A DNA stretch of 64,000 nt, taken from positions 37,648,042 to 37,712,041 of the forward strand of contig CM060734.1 in NCBI GenBank assembly GCA_030704615.1, written 5' to 3'. Each line of letters starts with the position of its first letter. The first letter of the stretch is position 1. The translations under genes and the position numbers were made by a program. This stretch comes from Takakia lepidozioides (Eukaryota > Streptophyta > Takakiopsida > Takakiales > Takakiaceae). Shown here piece by piece: positions 33,501 to 44,592 of the stretch. A model generated the notes under the pieces. The model searched no databases. It was not told where the DNA came from and worked only from the letters and a program-made list of their open reading frames with translations.

Positions 33501-35760
33501 TGTCAAGTTATTTACCACTAGTGTGAAGTTAGCTAGGAAATAACTAGCTTTTATATATTGACATTTGGGATTGATCCAAGCATCAATCCAGGGGCCAATA
33601 TATGTTTGGGTACCTGACGATGTTATCTTCACGGCAGATCGCGGTGGGCTCATCTTTCTCGAGTTGAGTCTTATCACGTCTAGCTATGGCGCCGTAGTGT
33701 GGATTCTCCATGGTGTGGGGTGCACTTGACTCGACTTAATATATGAGTGATGTTTTCATGTGCAAATATGTGAGTTTGAGAGAGTTTGTGTGCTTGTATC
33801 ATTCTTTTCTTTATCACTCAAGAAAGATCAGCTCGAGTCTGTGAGTGCCAAGTTCGAGTTAGTTGTAGCACTTGTGTTTTTAGATTATGAAAAGCGGTTC
33901 AGCCTAGAGTGTAGGGATTCGTGCATGAGCCTATCCAAAGCGGATAGAGTGCAAAAGCGCACAGGTTGCAGGTTTGTAATGGATAGAGAGGCAGGTAGCC
34001 TATGTTGAAGGGCGGCATTGCATAGCTCACCGCTATAGCAATCAAGTTTGGGCTTCTAGTATGAAGCGGAAGAGATGTTGGCCATGAGTGCGCAAACTGG
34101 TGGTCGTCTTCTTCAGCTGCAGGTCGAGTTAAGGAGCTGTAGGAATGTGGGCTGCGCATGGAAGCTAGCGTGTTGCAGGTTAGAGATGATATGATCAGCT
34201 CCAGGTATTTCTGCCCGAAACTAATTGTTGCGGGTAGATGAGGAGCAACCGAATGGTGGAGCTGCGAGGGGATGCATCGCAGCCCGTTGCGAATTTCAGC
34301 TCTAAGCTCATGAAGAGGTATGAGTGAAGAAAGGGGGCCGGTCCCTCTTGTGTGCAAATCAGTGCACTTGTGAAACAAATTGGAGTTTCAATCTGAAACT
34401 CAGCAGTGTAAGGGCTCTTGGAGTGGCAAGAGCGGGGCTGGAAGGGCAGCAGCGAGGCATCCTAGAGCCAGGGGATATGCATGAGAAATGCATGTGCACC
34501 AAGTTTGTAAATGTGTGTATTTTCATATTCGTTTTTGTGAGCTTCATGAAGAAATTGAGCTTGTTGGGCAGCATATTGCTTGTTTGTTGAGTTTAGGGTG
34601 CCCCTGGTGGGTCGTGAGAGCCCAAGAGAGCATGGCAGCAGCTCTGGTGGCTTTGCAAAAGCCATAGCTCAGCGGCAGCAGGTGCAGGAGCAAACCCCAG
34701 CTCGGGGAGAGCTCGGGAACGCGTGGGAACGCCCGGGAACACATGGGAACTCGTATGGAGTTCCTGGGAACGCAGGGAATTGTTGACCGTGACTGTTGAC
34801 CGTGACCGTGGGAAGCCTTGGTGCGAACACCACGGGTTGGCACGGTGACCAGATCGTGAGGATGGCGGGCCGTGAAGGCTCGGGGTCGTGGTACCACGGG
34901 GTATCACGGGGCAGCCCATGGCCAACGAGCTCCTAGGGCGGGCCGTGAGGAGTCGTGGCAGTTAGAGCCACAAAAGGCCACGAACAGACAGAGTGAATTT
35001 TTTTTATAAAAAATAAAAAATAAAATAAAATAAATCACTCGTTACGTGGGACCTTGATGGGGAGGCTGGGCTCTGAAGAACAACGGTTTTGAGCTAGCTG
35101 ATCCGGCAGAAAAGTCAGAATTGCCTCCCTGTTGCATTTTAACAAAGGGGATTACTTCCCTGCATGTAATCTTTTTGGGTTTTCAGCCCAATTCTTAACT
35201 ATGGGGGAGACCAGCCTGCAGGTAATTCCTTTGGACTGAATGTTGTTGGGGCCTATATGTACCCCTATTTGCTCCATTTTTGAACCTTCAGTGAATGACG
35301 TGGTTTCCTGAGGTGGTTCCATTCTGAGGAATGGCTGGTGGACATAAGGAGGTACTAGTGGACCCTGTGGAGGCTTGCATGGGGCCTTGAAGGCCAAGTT
35401 TCATGAGCTCATGGAGAGCGGTTTGAGGAATGTCTATAGGATGCTCTCATGGTCATGCAAATGAAAGAAGAGAGGAAAAAAGAGGATGTTGGGATGAGAG
35501 CGTGTTGGGGATAGGCATTGCTTTAGTTTCCCTTCCTCGTAGTTTTCCACCTTTTGTAGGCCGAGACCTTTTCGTAGGTGGAGGCAAGAGTCAGTCCGGT
35601 TTTGGGCTGGGTTGTAGGAGCGACACTGTGGAGTTATTTTTTGTGTGGGGGAGTTATTGTTTTCATTCTTGTATTTGGATCCCCTCCACACATGCATGCT
35701 TGATTGTGCGTCATGCTAGTTTTGTGTGGACGCTTGATTTTATAGGTGGTTAACTCGGGC
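33501..35760 (+). repeat. Long terminal repeat, family shared with 58598-61077
   Basis: It begins TGTCAAGTTATTT. It shares its left part (33501-33740) and right part (about 35395-35645) with the inverted copy at 58598-61077. The middle differs: here a GGGAACNCRTGGGAAC and CCGTGACCGTGG-rich block (34670-34930) sits where the other copy has CACAGCC repeats. The right boundary is placed where gag-like sequence begins and is approximate. LTR status is inferred from position and the repeated copy. Confidence 0.6.
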
Positions 35761-36087
35761 TTGATCGCCGATCCAACCCTAAAAGCATGCTATCAATGGT
35801 GAGGCTGGGTTGATGACCAGTCATACCATCTTTGCTTCTCATGTAGTGAGGTTGGAGGTGATGACCAGCCAACCATAGGAGTGCCTGCGGTGGATGCAGG
35901 TGCATGTGCAGGCTATGTTAGGAACCTAGTATTCCAAACCATAAGCCGCATCAGGTTCTCTACCCGGTTACCTTGTGGAGAGGGGATTAGAGACAGGTTC
36001 ATGACCGGTTCAACACGGAGGTGCCACTAGTTGCTGGGGAAAGTGTCGGTACGAGCACTAGCGATATTAGCGGGTATATGAGACGAG

Positions 36088-37680
36088 GTGTTCGGTTTAG
36101 GCCACCTTCACCTCCTGTGTCTTCTACGGAAGGTTCTAATTCGGATTGTGAATCAGGATGACTCACACCGGCGGTGCAAGTTGTTTCATTGCCATTGTTG
36201 TGGGACACAATGGAGGAGATGTATGGAGCCACCAAGGGGCCACGTAAGTACTCTGGGGCAGTGGGCACCATTGAGTTGGATGATTTTATCCAAGAATTTG
36301 ATAGTTGGTGTGACTTGCAGCAAATGCGCAATCCACAACTGTTTACGTCTTTCATGGCATAGAAGGAGCTGTTTCAGCACCTTGAAGGGCCGCCCATGGA
36401 TGATTACCATGAGTTTAGGCGGGGGCACGATGTTGAGATCGAGGAGTGGAGGATGTACTGGTCACCCGACTATGTCTCCATCACTAGAGGCACTAGAGGC
36501 ACCAGGGCAGCAGCCACATCGGCAGCTGCACCAGCAGCAACAGCTACAACAGCAGCTTCCACAAGCTGTAAGTGGGACTAGTGGTACAGCAACAACGACG
36601 TCCATCCAAGCTACTGTTGCACCAGCAATAGTGGTGGTATTTGCCTTCAACCCTGTTGTGGAGTTCTTCGAAGAGAGAGTGAGAAGGAACTACCAAGGGG
36701 TGAGGACAAAGAAGTTGAGAAGCTTGCAAGGAGTTCCAGATGATGAAGCCTACTGAACAGGTTGGTTGATGGAGGCTTCACTCGCATTGAGGCGGCGCTT
36801 GATAAATGTAATCCAAGGGATTACGGGAGGCTTAGGCAGTTCACAGTTCTGTGTACAGGGATATTGGACGGGGGAAGGAGCTGATGAGAAGGGTGCGGGA
36901 TGCAATTCTCCTACAAGCGGCCCAACCTACCTTAGCAAATGTGTTTTTGCTGGTAGAGCAGATAGAGCTCAACATGGTGGAAGAACGAGTGGTCATGGTG
37001 GGATTTGCTAAGGAGGCACCACGGTGGTAGTTGTGCTCCTAGCCAGCCACTACTGTTCTCAACGTGCTCAAGGAAACAAGAGGCTCAGAGTGAAGCCCAG
37101 GGAAGGGCAGGAGAGAGGACCTCAGCTGCAGGGGTCTCTCCCTTCATTTGCTGCATCAAGCCAAACAATGGGCGGATGTGGTGTGTTGGACATGTGGAGG
37201 ACCCCATATGCAAGAAGGATTGCCCAGAGGGAGGCAATGGTTGGCACCGGGCACAGCCTGCATAGTTGTATTGTGGGCAATGCTATGTGGCAAGTACGGG
37301 CATGGAGAGAAGAAACCCAATGTTATGGTTTGCAATCCTGAGTTGTCACCAAGCCAGTTGTACTCGTGGAACAATGGTGGTGTCTGATGGCGGGCCGCGA
37401 GGGTGGGCAGAGGCACGAGGTGTACGTATAGACCAAGGGCAAATCAACATGGCCAAAGACGCGGTGGTCAGGGTGTTGACCATGGCATGACCAACCGGCT
37501 TCAACAGCTAGAGCAGAGGCTCGCTGCCATGGCCACAGCTCAGGTGGTACCGGCGCCAAGGCCGGATAGTCCACTTCCTGCTCCTGGGGCGGAGAGGAGA
37601 TATGGGAGGCATGGGATTCATGTGCGGGGCAGGACTACCACTAGTGCAAGTGGAGTCAGCGTGCGGCAGTGACTCGAGGA
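36088..37680 (+). pseudogene. Gag of the Gypsy element, with zinc knuckle
   Basis: This is a capsid-type retrotransposon Gag, which packages the RNA. The conserved core reads through IELDDFIQEFDSWCDLQQM and FQHLEGPPMDDYHEFRRG, then EIEEWRMYWSPDYVS. A TAG at 36361-36363 sits where a Trp is expected. A Gln/Ala-rich linker follows (36500-36600). A CCHC zinc knuckle is recognisable near 37180-37220 (CWTCGGPH in one frame, CKKDCPEGG in another), split by a frameshift. The frame changes several times, so no intact protein can be made. Confidence 0.6.
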
Positions 37681-37820
37681 GCAGCACGAGTTCCTGAGCC
37701 ACGAGGTGTAGAGGTAGAGTAGAGTTGGATCCATAGCGTGGGGAGGCAAAGCCGTCAGGCCAGGCTTCCTCAGTCAATCACATTGGCGGAGACAGTATCG
37801 ACGTCATCCATGGCACCTAG

Positions 37821-38489
37821 TGTCAAGGACGAGAACATGACTGAACACAAACAAGAGATCAGACTAGAGGTACAAGACTAGACAAGAAGTCAAGATCGGT
37901 GTGGCCGAAACATGGTGGGTGTAGGTAAACATGAATCAAGATGATCTTTATAACAAACTGGACAAGAGTACAAGATAACTGGAACTCGACTCAAATACTG
38001 GAATGCTGGGAAACTGGACTGGGGTTACCAGATACTGGAAACTGGACTAGAGTACTAAAAGCTGATGGACTAGAGTACTAGGCTGGGAACAGCCGAGTAG
38101 CTTGAACTCTGGTCTGACAAGAATGTGAAGAGATATAACTAGTGCTCGCATCCTATATATATACTGGCTACTAAGAAACTTCCCTAAGATTGGAAGAAGT
38201 TTCCCCTATGGAGGTTTCTTGCGGAGAAGTTTCCAAGATAAACAAAAAGGTTTCTGATGGAGAAGCTTCCTTAAAAAAGGAGGTATCTTGATGGAGAGTA
38301 GTTTGCCTCCAAAGGAAGCTTCCTGAGCGTTCCCAAGTTACTCTAGATAATTTGGTAAACTCTCGGTAACTTGGTAAGTAATGGTAGATCATGGTAATCG
38401 GTCACTGGTAACTTCCGGTATTATGGTACACTGATAATTTCTGGTATATTACTCCTTGGTAAGTTCCTTTGGGCTATGTCCGCGGCACA
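37821..38489. mobile_element. Solo LTR, 669 bp, with CCTAG target duplication
   Basis: It starts TGTCAAGG and ends CGGCACA (TG...CA ends) and is flanked by exact 5-bp CCTAG copies at 37816-37820 and 38490-38494, the hallmark of an LTR insertion reduced by LTR-LTR recombination. A TATATATA stretch near 38155 is its likely promoter TATA box, read on the minus strand. It interrupts the region between Gag and protease. The same LTR occurs at 41278-41748 plus 42896-43072. Confidence 0.9.
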
Positions 38490-38494
38490 CCTAG

Positions 38495-39430
38495 TCAGTC
38501 ATCAATACCACCTTACCCGAGGCGTGAGAGGTTACTATGACACTTGGGGGAGAGTCTACGACATGCAGGAAACACTACCTAGTGTTGCCCACAGCTAAAA
38601 CGAGAAGTAGTGTGTTGCTAGTTGGGTAGGGCGGCCACATCTGTGGGTCAGGCCCATTATTCTCGGTACCATTGATGGCGACAGCGAGGGGTAAGGGGGA
38701 AAAACCAGATGACTTGTGTTCAGGGGATTGTTGTGGCAGCGACACTCTATGGAGGGGGGAAGGTTAACGTATCATCTTGTCGCGGAACCGAGAATAGTGG
38801 AGAAGGTAGTAAAGTAAATAACAGAGGGGTAGGGAGTACCGGAGGGATCCTCGGAATTTGAGGGTCAAGACTACACGACGGCCGCCATGGCAAGCTGTTG
38901 CGCTGCCGGACGTTGATGGAGCCTGACCAGCTAAGTGGAGGCCCACGACCGCATGGCAAGCGCGCTGTCCCACTGCGGTGGACACCTAGAGTTGTCATGT
39001 TAGACACCAGGATGACATTTTCTATTTGAGTGGACCGGCGGCAAGTGACCCGGCCACTTGCGGGTTTGCTGGATTCGGAGCTCAGCCATTGATGTCGGGC
39101 AGAGCTGCTATTGCAGGCTTGGGGCTCATGGAGGCGGATATGGAGCCGTGCCATTTCCAAATACAGACAGCTTTGGAGATCAGAGCCGGCTCGGGGCATG
39201 ACACGGCGTGAGTTGGCTATCAGACTACAACCGGATCATCCTACAGATGGCTCAGTGATAAGAGCCAAGGCCATTGTGACAGACGCGGTCTCGTACGATG
39301 TCCTTGTTGGTGGGGCAGTGTTGTACCCCATTGGCTTCACCCTGGATTTTTGGAAGGAGTCAGCTTCCTATAGGCCTAGATGGCAGTCAGGGGAGGCCTG
39401 CGTGTGCAGCTCCCTTTGACGTTCATAGGA
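38495..39430 (+). pseudogene. Protease region of the Gypsy element
   Basis: Only the C-terminal part is recognisable: YDVLVGGAVLYPIGFTLDFW followed by a YRPRWQ and PLTFI-like tail (about 39270-39430), matching the end of Gypsy aspartic proteases just before RT-type polyproteins. I could not find the active-site Asp-Thr/Ser-Gly motif in 38495-39200, which may be deleted or scrambled. Frames shift near 39400. Confidence 0.4.
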
Positions 39431-39763
39431 GGAGTTGCGGTTGCCCGCGAGGCAAGATGTCGACACTGGCAGCATTCACAGCTGCAGTGAGTTGGCGTGG
39501 AGAGTTGTTTGAGGGCAACGCTTATTCAAGGGATGTGTTACCTCCGGGAGAGCAGGATAACATGTACAGTATGGCAGAGTTGCGTGCCATGGTTGCTTAC
39601 ACTCCATTGTGGGCTCGAGCAAGGATTTGCATCGGTTTGCTGATTGTCGTGTGCAACAAGCCTGGGTAGAGGCTTTTGTACCGTCAAGAGAGGAGGACAG
39701 TGTGGGGCTTGCACCAGGACCATCTCAGTTGTCACCATTGGACACCACATCCATTGTGTGGCA

Positions 39764-40719
39764 AGTGTCCGGATGAAGGCATTTGCCTTCTGGACTTGTT
39801 TGGCGGGATCAGCACCTGATTGGCTGCTGTGCTCCAGGCAGATGTATGGGTACGGCGTTACTTGTATGTGGAGAGGGATGAGACTACACAACGCGTCTCA
39901 CTCTGTCATGTTGCTCAGTTGGTGTAGCAGTACCCTGAGTTGTTGCCGGTGTCTGCGGTTCGTGGATATCAGCAGGCCTTGCCACAACATTTTCGTTGCT
40001 GGGGGCGCAGGATTTGGAGCGGGTTGGCTCCATTGATCTGGTAATGACAGGTTGGCCCTACCAAGGTCATTCATCAGCCGGACATGGCAATGGATTGCGA
40101 AACTCGAGGTCGGGTCTGTTTTGGGAGATGGTGCGGGTTTTGCGCCACTTACAGTTTCATCAAGTTATATCTCTTGCATACATCTTGGAGAATGTGTCAC
40201 TGATGGGCGATTCTCGGACCAAGGTGATGGCCAATGTGCATCAAGTCCGGTCGTAGTTTGGGTTAGCATGTGTTCTGCTGAGATGCAGCTATGTGGGGTC
40301 ACGGGCTCATCGTCCACGGCTATGGTGGACTAACTTGATGCCACCCCGCACTGCTCAAGCGTGCATTTGATGGGGTGCAGCGGCCAACACACCTCACAGT
40401 TGATAGCATCTTGGACACAAGAAGGCAATATCAATATGTGAGACACGATGACCGTTTGTCTTTGGCAGTGGTCAACAAGGTAGGTCAACCACGAGCAGCA
40501 CTACCTACACTGCTTAGCTTCCCAGGATCGCATGCTTTCCGAGATAGTGGACCTGGCCTCCTGTGGGATGCTCAGTTTTCGCAGTTAGTGGAGCCTAATG
40601 CCGACGAGCGAGAGCGGGCTATGGGTTTTTCTACTGGGACCACGGCGGTGCCTTCTCTTTCTGAGGCATCACGTCGTCAGGTGTTGGGGCAAGCGATGGA
40701 TCTCAATTGTTTGACCTAA
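39764..40719 (+). pseudogene. DNMT3-like C5-cytosine DNA methyltransferase domain in a retroelement
   Basis: C5-cytosine methyltransferases move a methyl group from S-adenosylmethionine to cytosine in DNA. The conserved motifs appear in order. Motif I, GICLLDLFGGIST with LYVERDET, is at 39778-39870. Motif IV, DLVMTGWPYQGHSSAGHGNG, is at about 40038-40095. Motif VI, YILENVSLMGDSR, is at 40179-40217. Motif VIII, SRAHRPRLWWTNL, is at about 40298-40336. The C-terminal motifs IX/X, ERERAMGF and RRQVLGQAMDL, are at 40605-40710. The order and spacing resemble DNMT3/DRM-type catalytic domains. The Pro-Cys nucleophile of motif IV is Pro-Tyr (TAC at 40059-40061), motif I is followed by TGA at 39817, and at least two frameshifts occur, so it is inactive. 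It sits between protease and RT. Confidence 0.8.
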
Positions 40720-41058
40720 ATTATCAGCTTGGCTATGGCTGAGCAATGTAGAGTGCGGAGTGCACTTCCCTTGACGGTCTCTCTGCCTACCGAGACGGTA
40801 CAGAGAGTGAGTGGGAGCGAGCCGGTGAGGACCACGGGGTGTAGACATCCATGGCACGCGTGGGAGGTGCTTGAGGTTCAGAGGGAGTTGGCAGCCAAGG
40901 CAGCTGTGATGGATGAGGTTGGGGATTCTCTGGGGTTGAGGAGGTCCTCAAGGATGAGATGATGGGGCAGGATGAGGCCTTGTCATTGACTGAGCAGACG
41001 GGGAGTACTGCTCAAGAGATTGCGGCATAGCAACCACGAGACGCGTCCTCTATCTCCA

Positions 41059-42784
41059 AGTCTGCTGGACTTAAGGTTGCAGTTACGGAGGACAATTCGG
41101 AGCCTGACATTGGACCTATTGTCACTGGTGGAGAGAGACGACGTATACGGCGGTTCCTGAGGGCTTACAGGAATTGCTTTGCCTTCAGTGATTTGGGAGC
41201 ACTGAATGGTCAGGAAATTCGTATTGAGTTAGTTACGGACACGCCAATCTTTCGGAGACCCTATAGATACAGTGACATGTGTCACGGACATAGCCCGGAG
41301 GAACTTACCAAGAGTAAATACCAGAAGTTACCAAGTTCCCATGTTACCAAAAGTTACCATGATTTACCGTGATTTACTATACTCTAACATGATTTACCAT
41401 TACTTACCAAATTACCGGGAGTTTACCAAATTACCAAGAGTAACTTGGGAAACTGCCCAGATAGCTTCATTTTGAGGAAACTTCTCCATCAAGATACCTC
41501 CTTTGTTTAAGGAAGCTTCTCCATCAAGAAACCTTTGTTTAATGTTGGAATCTTCTTCAGCAAGAATCCTCTATAGGGGAAGCTTCTTAGGGAAGCTTCT
41601 TAGTAGCCAGTATATATAGGAGGCGAGATTGGACACTCTTTAGTCTCGCCAACACTAGATCAAGCTACTCTTGTTTCCAGTTCACAGTAATCCAGTCCAG
41701 TTCCCAGTACTCTAGCCAGTTTCCAGTATCTGGTACTCCAGTCCAGTTTAGCACTTTGGACTTGTGGTCCGGATATCACCAGTTGCCGATCAAGGAGGCG
41801 GACAAGCAGAAGACAACATTCTGGGGGATCAATGAGCACGGGAAAGATTGTCTATATCAGTGGCGGTTCTTACCATTCGGGCTTAAGAACGCTCCTGCAG
41901 AGTTCCAGAGAGTCATGGACAGGATTCTAGCAGAGGTGGACTTTGCTCGGTGCTACATAGATGACATCATCATCTTTAGTGCTACAGTGGAGGAGCACGA
42001 GAGACACCTTCATCTGGGGAAGTGCAAATTCTTCCACACCCAGATTGAGTATTTGGGCCACATGATATATCCTGGAGGATTGGGGGTGCAGCAGACTAAG
42101 GTAGAGGCCATCGCACAGATTCCACGCCCTACGGATGTGAGCCGAGTTTGAGCTTTCATGGGATTGACAAACTACTATAGACGGTTTGTCAATGGATTTA
42201 GTGTTATTGCAAAGGCTATAACCAAGTTGACCAAGGTAGACCAGGAGTGGCAGTAGGAAGATGAGCAAGAGCGAGCTTTTCATGAGCTCAAGGCGAGGTT
42301 GACCTCGGCGCCCATCTTAAGACGACCTATTAGGGGGCGTATTTTTCAGCTGCATACAGATTGGAGCATGGTGGGGCTTGGAGCGGTGCTCACACAGGTG
42401 GATGATGAGGGAAGAGAGTTCGTAGTGCTAGCTTATGTTAGCCGCTCGAACAATGCTGCAGAGTCTAAGTATAGCTCATATGAGTGGGAGTGCTTAGCTA
42501 CAGTGTGGGCCATGGCACACTTCAGGTGTTATCTATACGACAATCTCTTCACTCTTGTCACGGATCACCAGCCACTGAAGTGGTTGATGGAGTCAGACAA
42601 GCTTACGGGGAAGCTTGCACAGTGGGCACTTATACTCCAAGAGTATGACTTTCAGGTTGTGCATCGACCGGGTTTGGTCAATAGGGATGTGGATGGATTG
42701 AGTTGCAATCCATGCATGAGCCAGCAGGATGACACTGGAGCTCGGTGGCATGGTGAGACGGACGAGGAGATGGTGCCGGGATGA
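41059..42784 (+). pseudogene. Reverse transcriptase and RNase H of the Gypsy element
   Basis: The RT start is at about 41066-41277 (RAYRNCFAFSDLGALNGQEI and RIELVTDTPIFRRPYRYSDM). It is interrupted by LTR sequence 41278-41748 and resumes at FSTLDLWSGYHQLPIKEADK (41749 on). The catalytic YIDD is at 41954-41965, preceded by FLPFGLKNAPAEFQRVMD. RNase H has LHTDWSMVGLGAVL, SYEWECLATVWAMAHF, VTDHQPLKWLM and VNRDVDGLS, so the acidic residues are present. Stops lie at 42149 and 42254, but the frame is otherwise constant from 41756. The missing piece of RT between the two parts lies downstream on the opposite strand (42790-42895 and 43073-43215). Confidence 0.9.
41278..41748. mobile_element. LTR insertion in RT, major part (reverse of 37821-38489)
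   Basis: It is the reverse complement of roughly 38010-38489 of the solo LTR, with TATATATA at about 41620. On its left is ACATG (41273-41277). The same ACATG follows the end of the missing LTR part now at 42896 on the opposite strand. Those two copies are the 5-bp target duplication of one insertion that was later broken in two. Confidence 0.8.
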
Positions 42785-42789
42785 CATGC

Positions 42790-42895
42790 ATCTGCCTTGG
42801 CATCACCGTGGCTGAAGTATACTCTCTACCAGAGAGCTCCACCAAACTAGCCTCCCAGAGATCTTGAGTCCTCATCTGAATCAAAGACCTCTCCA
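42790..42895 (-). pseudogene. Displaced RT fragment 1, inverted
   Basis: Read on the minus strand it gives MERSLIQMRTQDLWEASL and VELSGREYTSATVMP, the RT segment that normally follows FRRPYRYSDM. It directly adjoins the small LTR piece at 42896. It lies between RNase H and integrase, where no RT sequence belongs. Confidence 0.8.
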
Positions 42896-43072
42896 TGTTA
42901 TCAAGGACGAGAACATGACTAAACACAAACAAGAGATCAGACTAGAGGTACAAGACTAAACAAGAAGTCAAGGTCGACGTGGCCGTATGCACGATGAGTA
43001 AATAAGAATCAAGACTATCTTTATAACAATGAACAAGAGTACAAGATATTGGAACACGATTTGAATACTGAA
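42896..43072. mobile_element. LTR insertion in RT, minor part (forward)
   Basis: It matches 37821 to about 38005 of the solo LTR in the same orientation, beginning TATCAAGGACGAGAACATGAC. It is the complement of the end missing from 41278-41748. Confidence 0.85.
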
Positions 43073-43215
43073 ATGGACCTTGGCATGCCCAATGACATCA
43101 AAGATCTCCTCCGGTGTGGGCATGGCATACTTATCGGACTTGGCATGGATTTACTGGCCGGTAATCACCGCACATACGTCTCTCCGTCCAATTGCCATAG
43201 ACATCCTTCTTTATA
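43073..43215 (-). pseudogene. Displaced RT fragment 2, inverted
   Basis: Read on the minus strand it gives KKDVYGNWTERRMCGDYRPV and, after a frameshift, YAMPTPEEIFDVIGHAKV. These are the RT segments that normally lie between ATVMP and FSTLDL. Together with 42790-42895 they account for the gap in RT. Confidence 0.8.
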
Positions 43216-43219
43216 TCTT

Positions 43220-44592
43220 GGCATCAGGAGGTCAGATTGGATCTACAACAGGGATGACTGTAGACGGAGTGTCTGAGGACCCTGAGGCTAGTGATGAGCC
43301 AGGTGATGCCAGAGATATACATGAGGATTCGGTTGTGTTGGATTACCTCTGCATTGGAGACACGGCAGCTAGTGTAATTGCCAAGGAGAGGGATCGGATC
43401 CTACAACGAGCCAAGAGGTTCAAGTGGGATGGGATACACCTGCTTCGAGTGTGGGAGGATGGTCGGGTGAGGATTGTGCCTCACCCAACACAGCGTGCAC
43501 GGTTAGTGCGGTATGCCCATGAGGAGTTGGGGCATTTTGGAGTGCGACGCACTCATAGTTTGCTGCATGGGCAGTATTGGTGGCGCGGTATGCACACAGA
43601 GATGCAACAGTTTGTGGCTAGGTGCATGATGTGTGACAGGTGCGTGCTTCATTCAACGCCCCTACACCACAATTGCGTCATTTACCCATCATGGGATTGG
43701 GCTACAGGTGGAGTCTTGACTTCGCAGGGTCTTTGCCACTGACAATGCGTCACCACATATATATGTTGGTGATGGTGGAGCACTTCTCCAAGTGGATTGA
43801 GTTGGTTCCATTGCATGACAAGACTAGTGAGAGGGCTACGTATACATTCTTGGATCGTGTGCTTAGCCGATTCGGTGCTCCAGGTGAGGTACTCACAGAC
43901 CTTGAGGGAGAGAGTTCTTGGGGGAGTTTCAGGCTTTGTATGATAAAGCCTTGATAAACCACTGTACCACTTCTCGGGATCATCCTGAGGCCGATGGCTT
44001 GGTAGAGAGAGTGGTACAGACGGTGAAGATGGGTTTGCGCAAGTATGGCTTGCAAAAAAGACACCTAGGAGATTGGGATCTTTAGGTACCTTGGTTAGTC
44101 ATGGGCTACAGGTTTAGTAAACAAACATCACTTGCCTCCTTCTCACCATATTTCCTTCTCTTTGGCCGAGAGCCAGATTTGCTTGCGTCTATTCGCAGGG
44201 AAGCTGCAGTGGTCCTCAACCTTGATGATCTGGATGTGTGGACACAAGCATGTGCCCAACGGGCGGAGTTGTTCAAGAGGGTCATGCCTATGGCTTTTGA
44301 GAACCTTGCTATTGCCCAACACCGAGACACATTGAGATATGTCACTATACGTGGAGGGGGATATCGGCCAGGTGTTCGGTGTTTCCACCCTGGGGACTAT
44401 GTGTATCTGCACCAGACAGCGCCTACGACCTTGGATATCACAACAGGACGTGTGATTCTAAGGGTCAGGGAGGTGTTGCCTTGTGTTGATTCTGGAGGGT
44501 CCAGATGGCATGGTATGGAAGGACCATGTACGCAATTGTGCGCCATGTCACTTTCCACATGTGCATGAGATGATAGATCTCAACCTTGCAGT
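43220..44592 (+). pseudogene. Integrase of the Gypsy element
   Basis: The DDE integrase inserts the cDNA into chromosomes. The HHCC zinc-binding region is HEELGHFGVRRTHSLLHG to FVARCMMCDRC (43518-43640). The core has GYRWSLDFAGSLP (first Asp), GAPGEVLTDLEG (second Asp, about 43876-43910) and HPEADGLVERVVQTVKMGL (Glu, about 43982-44035). Then come FSPYFLLFGREPDLLASIRR and a C-terminal region with FHPGDYVYLHQTAPTTLD. Frameshifts lie near 43660 and 43910 and a stop at about 44083, so it is dead. Confidence 0.85.

Noticed and set aside
34324-34925. Open frames on both strands at 34.3-34.9 kb
   Set aside because: They fall in the GC-rich repeat block of the LTR and have no recognisable domain.
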